DNA of 64,000 nucleotides. Origin: Flavobacteriales bacterium (GTDB taxonomy: Bacteria; Bacteroidota; Bacteroidia; Flavobacteriales_G; Salibacteraceae). Below, piece after piece: positions 58,875 to 64,000 of this stretch (position 1 is its first letter; the number at the start of each line of letters is the position of its first letter). Both the position numbers and the translations under genes were made by a program. The stretch lies in NCBI GenBank assembly GCA_013204105.1, contig JABMOM010000020.1, positions 1 to 64,000 of the forward strand, in the 5' to 3' direction. The notes below the pieces were generated by a model. The model was not told where the DNA came from. It ran no database searches and saw only the letters and a list, made by a program, of their open reading frames with translations.

Positions 58875-61800
58875 ATGCTAACCAACACCCATACCTACTT
58901 CAGCCTAAAATACGGCACCTGGAAGCCCGACGACCTCCTGCGTCAAGCTTTGGAGTGGGGGTATGACAGCGTGTGCGTTACCGACATCAACAACACCTCC
59001 GCTTGTTTGGATTGCATACGCATTGGGCAAAAGCTCGGTGTCAAGGTCATTCCAGGAGTGGATTTCCGGAATGGGGTGGACCAGCAGTTTGTGGCCATCG
59101 CTAAGAGCAATCACGGCTTTGAGCAGATCAATCGGCTGCTGTCTAAGCACCTGCATACCGGCGTTTCCATCCCCGACGTAGCGCCTGAACTCGAGGATGT
59201 ATTTGTCATCTATCCCTTTCATAAGCGGTCTGTACTTGGGTTGCTAGACGGTCCGGGTGCAGCCACCGGCTACATTGGGGTTTCGCCCCTTGAGCTTACG
59301 CGTTTGCGCTTCTCTCCGCTGCGGAAGCACTTGGATCGCCTGGTGGCACAGCCCACCGTTTCTTTCCGCGAGCAGCGCGACTTCAACGCCCATCGCTTGC
59401 TGCGTGCCATTGACAACAACACCCTCCTCAGTAAGCTTCCTAAAAGCGAGGAGGGGGACCCACGTCATGTGCTCATTCCTAAAGATGAGTTGCTGGAGCA
59501 GTACCAGTAGTTTCCTGAGGTTGTGCGCAATGCAGAGCAATTGATGGAGCAGTGTTCGGTCTCCTTTGCGTTTGGCGATAGCGTGCCACCCCGAAACAAG
59601 ACCAGCTATACCGGCAGCGTGCAGGGCGACTATGACCTCATCCAGAAGATCTGCAGTGAGAACATCACATACCGATACCCCGAACTCGACGATAACATTA
59701 CCTCCCGCATCGAGAAGGAATTGGAGATCATCCGCGAGAAGGGATTCCTCTCGTACTTCCTCATCAATTGGGACATTGTGTCCTACGCTCGGAGCAAGGG
59801 ATACTTCTACGTTGGACGCGGAAGTGGCGCGAATAGTGTAATCGCTTACATATTGAGAATCACAGATGTAGACCCCATTGACCTCGACTTATACTTTGAG
59901 CGTTTCATCAACCTGTACCGACGCAATCCGCCGGACTTCGACATCGATTTTTCTTGGACCGATCGGGACGATGTTACGCGGTACATTTTCGACAAATTCA
60001 AGAACGTGGCCTTGCTGGCTACCTACAGTACCTTCCAGTATCGGGCGGTGGTGCGCGAACTCGGTAAGGTCTTTGGTTTGCCCAAGCTGGAGATCGACAA
60101 GCTGTCTAAGGGAAACTTTGACATGCGCAAGCTGGACAAGCTCTCTCAGCTCGTGCTCAAGTACGGCACGCTCATTCAGAACTTCCCGAGCCACTTGAGC
60201 ATCCACGCCGGGGGCATCCTGATTTCTGAGTTGCCGATCGAGTACTACACGGCCACCAACATGCCGCCCAAGGGGTTTCCCACTACCCAGTTTGATATGG
60301 TGGTGGCCGAAGACGTGGGCTTGTACAAGTTCGACATCCTCAGTCAGCGCGGGCTGGGCAAGATCAAGGACGCGGTGGTGAACGTGAATCGAAATCATCC
60401 CGAAGCGCCGATTGACATCCACGACCTGGCGCGATTCAAGCAAGACGAACAGGTCAAAGACATGCTGCGCAATGGAAAGGCCATCGGCTGTTTTTATGTG
60501 GAGTCGCCCGCCATGCGCATGCTGCTGCAAAAATTGAGGGTGGATGACTACCTCGGCTTGGTGGCGGCGAGTTCGATTATTCGTCCGGGAGTGGCCAAGT
60601 CGGGGATGATGCGGGAGTACATCAAACGCTTCCGCGATCCTGAAGAGCGGAAAAAGGCCCATCCGGTGATGATGGACATCATGCCGGATACGTTTGGGGT
60701 GATGGTGTACCAAGAAGACGTGATCAAGGTGGCGCACTACTTCGCTGGACTCACCTTAGGGGAAGCGGATGTGCTGCGGCGCGGAATGAGCGGAAAGTAT
60801 CGCTCTCGGTCGGAGTTTGAGCAGGCGAAGGAAGCCTTCTTCACCAAGGCCGTGGCCAAAGGGCACCCAAAGGAGATGGTGGAGGAGGTGTGGCGGCAGA
60901 CCGAGAGCTTTGCCGGCTACGCTTTTGCAAAGGGACATTCGGCTTCGTATGCCGTGGAGAGCTACCAAAGCCTTTTCCTGAAGGCGCATTATCCGCTGGA
61001 GTACCTCGTGGCTACGCTCAACAATTCGGGCGGATTCTACCGTCCTGAGTTTTATGTGCACGAGGCCCGCATGCAGGGTGGACGCATCGAAGCGCCGTGC
61101 GTGAACCACAGTGAGTCTGGTGCAACGGTCCTTGAAAAGACGATCCACCTCGGATTGGTCTTCGTGAAGGACCTGGACTACAAGACCGTAGAATGGATAT
61201 GCCAGGCGAGGGCAGAAGGAGGACTGTTCGAGTCGCTGATCGACTTCACCGAGCGCGTGCCTGCGGGCATTGAGCAGGTAAGTACCTTGGTCAAGGTAGG
61301 CGCCTTCCGCTTTACCGGGAAGAGCAAGAAGGAGCTCATGTGGGAAGCCCACCTCACCATGGCCAAGACCAAGAAGCGATCGGTGGAGCCCAAGCTTTTC
61401 CGCGAGCAATCCAAGCCCTTCCGTTTTCCGGACTTCTACACGGCCCCACTAGAGGAGGCCTACGATCAGATCGAATTGTTGGGGTACCCGCTCTGTGATC
61501 CCTTTCTGTTGCTCCGGCGCTCACCCAAAGGAGGAATTCTCTCTGCTGACCTCGGTGATTTTATCCACCAAACTGTGGTTTCTTATGGCTATTTGGTCAC
61601 GGCTAAGAATACTTCTACCAACGGGGGTGATCAGATGCACTTCGGCACCTTCATCGACCGTAAGGGCTTCTTTTTGGATACGGTGCATTTCCCGAATGTG
61701 GCGAAGAAGTATCCCTTCCGCGGCCGTGGGGTGTACCGCATCATTGGCAAGGTGGCCGAGGAGTTTGGCTTTCACAGCATTGAGGTGAGTGAAATGTACA

Positions 61801-61976
61801 AGGAGGCCATGATCGAAGACCCGCGCTACAGTGAAGAAAAAAACATCAAGAAGCCGGAACGCAAGAACTACAGGGACGCGGATAAACTGGCCATATCTAC
61901 CGAAAACAACAACCAAAACGCACGGTATTTTGACAAAGGGACCAAGCGGCGAACCAATGCGCCGCGTGAGGGATAG
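58875..61976 (+). pseudogene. dnaE: DNA polymerase III alpha subunit-like (second DnaE), interrupted by in-frame TAG
   Basis: The frame 58875-61976 (1033 codons) is open except for one TAG at 59508-59510, in ...LEQYQ(stop)FPEVVRN...; CAG to TAG, one transition. N-terminal PHP domain (MLTNTHTYFSLKYGTW; VCVTDINNT), then the polymerase with FYVGRGSGANSVIAYI, catalytic PDFDIDF (residues 354-358), KGNFDMRKL, AGGILISELPI, MVYQEDVIKVAHY and AKGHSASYAVESYQ, ending with a ~270-residue OB/tau-binding-like region. Too short for a replicative DnaE1 with added domains, it is probably the repair-type DnaE found with dinB. Alternatives to a pseudogene are a sequence error or amber readthrough. Confidence 0.87.
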
Positions 61977-62070
61977 CAGCGGCACCCCACAGGAGCGGTC
62001 AGCGACGAGGAGTAGAGCGGATAGCCCGACCAAGCCGCCCTTGGGCGGCGCAGGGCGCGCCCTTGTTTAA

Positions 62071-62124
62071 CCTCAATATCAACTGCAACCTCAACCTCAA
62101 CCTCAACTGCAACTGCAACCTCAA
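62071..62124. repeat. 6-nt periodic tract before the radical SAM gene
   Basis: Nine in-phase hexamers: cctcaa, tatcaa, ctgcaa, cctcaa three times, ctgcaa twice, cctcaa. They lie 33 nt before ATG 62157 and match the 34-63 tract in composition and phase. The rest of 61977-62156 shows no other feature. Confidence 0.7.
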
Positions 62125-62156
62125 TTCAATCTCAACGACACACTAAGCCACAAATC

Positions 62157-63254
62157 ATGCGTCAAAGTCCTCCAGCCAAGCACCCCAAGCTCATGCCCTT
62201 TCAGTCGGGCCAAGGTGCCCAGACAAATCCCCACAACCGATTTCACCGGCAAACGAATGAGGTGAGCGAGGCCTTCCTCGACTACCTCGTTGCCGAAGGG
62301 GAGGATCAAAAGAGAAAGACCAAGGTCATTGAAGTGCATCCGAAGACCATCGTGAATGAGGTGAAAAGTCCAGACGTGCCCATGCCGTGGTCATTGAACC
62401 CCTACCAAGGCTGCGAGCATGGATGTACGTACTGCTATGCCCGCAACAGTCATGAGTATTGGGGCTATAGCGCAGGGCTCGACTTTGAGCGCGTCATCAT
62501 GGTCAAGCGCAATGCTCCGGCGCTCTTGGAGGCCACGTTGAAACAAAAGTCTTGGAAGGGAGAGGTGGTGGTGCTTTCTGGCAATACCGATTGCTATCAA
62601 CCCATCGAAAGGAAGTTCGGGATTACGCGTCAGCTGCTGGAGGTGTTTTGGAAGCATAAGCATCCGGTAGGCATCATCACCAAAAACGCCTTGGTGCAGC
62701 GAGACATCGATATTCTAGCAGACATGGCTAAGAAGAACCTGACGCAGGTGATCCTATCCGTGACCACGCTTGATGACGATTTGCGTAAGAAAATGGAGCC
62801 TCGTACGGCATCGGTTCAAAAGCGCTTGGAAACGATCGAGGCCTTGAGCTCGGCGGGTATTCCGGTCTCTGTGATGATGGCGCCGATCATTCCGGGACTC
62901 AATGGACACGAGATCTTCAACGTGTTGAAGGCAGTAAAAAAGGCCGGTGCTCGAGATGCACACTATACCATGGTGCGACTGAATGGGCAGATCGCAGACA
63001 TATTCACGGCCTGGGTGCGGCAGACCTACCCCGATCGAGCGGATCGAATTTTGAATCAAATACGGTCGGTGCACGAAGGTTCATTGCAAGACAATGCATT
63101 TGGGCGGCGTATGCGAGGAAGTGGGCAGGTGGCTCAGCACATCAAGGACACCTTTGGCTTGGCGCGGCAGAAGGTATTTGGAATGCCGGACCGACTCGTG
63201 CTGAACCAAGAGCTTTTCAGGCAGTACCGAGAACCACAGCTACGTCTCTTTTGA
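62157..63254 (+). CDS. PA0069/SPL-like radical SAM protein
   Basis: A 365-aa radical SAM protein of the spore-photoproduct-lyase-like branch (PA0069 group). The cluster motif is CEHGCTYCYARN (CX3CX2C), followed by SGNTDCYQPIERKFGITRQLLE and ILSVTTLDDDLRKKMEPRTASV (family stretches read in parts). SPL repairs UV-damaged DNA, but the function of this group is not established. The C terminus is QLRLF, a near match to the clamp-binding pentapeptide and at the very end of the chain. It lies after dinB and the dnaE-like gene, so a role in DNA damage tolerance is plausible. The ATG is at 62157. Confidence 0.88.
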   Translation: MRQSPPAKHPKLMPFQSGQGAQTNPHNRFHRQTNEVSEAFLDYLVAEGEDQKRKTKVIEVHPKTIVNEVKSPDVPMPWSLNPYQGCEHGCTYCYARNSHEYWGYSAGLDFERVIMVKRNAPALLEATLKQKSWKGEVVVLSGNTDCYQPIERKFGITRQLLEVFWKHKHPVGIITKNALVQRDIDILADMAKKNLTQVILSVTTLDDDLRKKMEPRTASVQKRLETIEALSSAGIPVSVMMAPIIPGLNGHEIFNVLKAVKKAGARDAHYTMVRLNGQIADIFTAWVRQTYPDRADRILNQIRSVHEGSLQDNAFGRRMRGSGQVAQHIKDTFGLARQKVFGMPDRLVLNQELFRQYREPQLRLF

Positions 63255-63300
63255 TGAAACCAATTTTCAGCTATTTTCACGGGAGCTTTAGCCGCACATT

Positions 63301-63927
63301 ATGAAATCAATTATTCAAAGCGTTCTCTCGCTGTCTGCTGTTGTCACCTTATTGGCATGTATTTCTTCTTGTGGAAAACCTTCGTCTACTGCTTCTGGGG
63401 ACGGCCTGCACCGCTATCAGGCGGAGGAGTATATTGATTTGACAGAAGATGCAGTCTTTGGAATGGGTAGGATTTACGTGGACAACGCGCGGCCGTATGA
63501 AGACATCATGGGAGCCATCATGGCCGATGCATGGAGTGCAGAAATCAATGGAAATGGAGTGGAAATGCGCGGGCTTGAAATCACGGATCTCAAGGTCAGT
63601 GAAATTCGCATGGATATAAGTGGTGGGACCGCGGCCGATAGCATGATTCTGTACCTTCAGAAAGCAGGTTTGGTTTTGGAATACTTCGATGGGCAGGAAG
63701 TGTCCATCTCATTGGGCGACATGCTCATGGTAGACCGACCAAATCAAATGGTTCGTTTCCTTCCGAATGAGGACGACCTGACCAGTTGGATGAAGGAAAA
63801 TCGTCCTGACAGAATGTATTTCGAATACGAATTGCGGGATATCTTTACGCCAAAGGGGCCATTGCCGGTGAGGTACGAGATCCTGTTTAGTTATGAATAT
63901 ACCTACGAAGAGAGCGAGGCCAAATAG
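63301..63927 (+). CDS. Lipoprotein of unknown function
   Basis: A 208-aa protein with an N-terminal signal peptide ending in a double-Cys lipobox region (LLACISSC). The mature part (from about residue 30) is a mixed alpha/beta domain with many Asp/Glu/Gly residues, e.g. EMRGLEITDLKVSEIRMDI, then GDMLMVDRPNQMVRFLP and a C-terminal FEYELRDIFTP. I recognise no family. It is 46 nt after the radical SAM stop and followed within 12 nt by another exported-protein ORF, so it may be the first of a new operon. Confidence 0.7.
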   Translation: MKSIIQSVLSLSAVVTLLACISSCGKPSSTASGDGLHRYQAEEYIDLTEDAVFGMGRIYVDNARPYEDIMGAIMADAWSAEINGNGVEMRGLEITDLKVSEIRMDISGGTAADSMILYLQKAGLVLEYFDGQEVSISLGDMLMVDRPNQMVRFLPNEDDLTSWMKENRPDRMYFEYELRDIFTPKGPLPVRYEILFSYEYTYEESEAK

Positions 63928-63938
63928 AAATGCATCTT

Positions 63939-64000
63939 ATGAAAAACATAGCACTATCATTGATGGTTATCGCGCCGATATTCGCGACAGCGCAGAAAGC
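63939..64000 (+). CDS. Exported protein, 5' part only (cut by the window end)
   Basis: The frame from ATG 63939 (an in-frame ATG lies also at 63930) runs open to the end of the window and encodes MKNIALSLMVIAPIFATAQK, a signal peptide with a cleavage site after TAQ. Only 20 residues are seen, so no function can be given. It starts 11 nt after the upstream stop and is likely co-transcribed. Confidence 0.55.
   Translation, partial: MKNIALSLMVIAPIFATAQK

Noticed and set aside
59889-60737. 282-aa minus-strand ORF (and 217 aa at 60756-61409)
   Set aside because: Antisense to the dnaE-like gene with composition typical of shadow frames.

Overview
The window looks like chromosome of a free-living, aerobic member of the Bacteroidota, most likely a Flavobacteriales lineage. 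The evidence is a type IX secretion C-terminal sorting domain with SprB-like repeats, lipoproteins and OmpA/thrombospondin proteins typical of the phylum, a fused E1 alpha/beta 2-oxoacid dehydrogenase, 30S protein THX, no obvious Shine-Dalgarno sites, and recurring TAnnTTTG -7 promoter elements. The family-level placement is inference. I saw no rRNA, tRNA, CRISPR array, insertion sequence or prophage.

Layout. 1-212 is intergenic DNA made of 6- and 7-nt periodic tracts. 213-16.2 kb is mostly housekeeping: NAD(P)HX repair (nnr), a rhomboid protease, an aminotransferase, YqgE, PdxH, ribosomal THX with a histone-H1-like tail, HU, ornithine aminotransferase with a Cys-rich insertion, LipA, a bestrophin-like channel, PepT, an rRNA methyltransferase, YebC, and a VWA protein. 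16.2-20.5 kb is a PIG-L deacetylase (frameshifted), a 44-aa membrane peptide and a sodium:solute symporter, overlapping like one operon. 20.5-42.7 kb holds envelope functions: two OmpA-family proteins, three EGF-like lipoproteins, a T9SS-exported repeat protein, NDH-2, NhaC, fused E1 dehydrogenase, a GldN-like protein, YbaB and YceI.

42.8-57.1 kb is the most striking region: six consecutive same-strand genes encode SpoIIE/PP2C phosphatases. Five have a signal peptide, an extracytoplasmic TPR domain, one membrane helix and a signalling helix; the sixth carries a 7TM-DISM sensor in place of the TPRs. The last four in transcription order overlap by ATGA. Their catalytic modules are nearly interchangeable while their sensor parts have diverged, which suggests one cytoplasmic output fed by several envelope inputs. 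No STAS protein, anti-sigma kinase or sigma factor lies in the window, so the target is unknown. A thioredoxin-like lipoprotein gene lies at the upstream end.

57.1-63.3 kb resembles a mutagenesis/DNA-damage cassette: dinB (Pol IV), a multi-hairpin intergenic element, a second dnaE-type polymerase gene interrupted by one in-frame TAG, and a radical SAM (spore-photoproduct-lyase-like) gene whose product ends in a clamp-binding-like pentapeptide. The window closes with a lipoprotein gene and the start of another exported protein.

Two long genes (PIG-L deacetylase and dnaE) each carry a single disabling change. Sequence error, recent decay and recoding cannot be told apart from this sequence alone.
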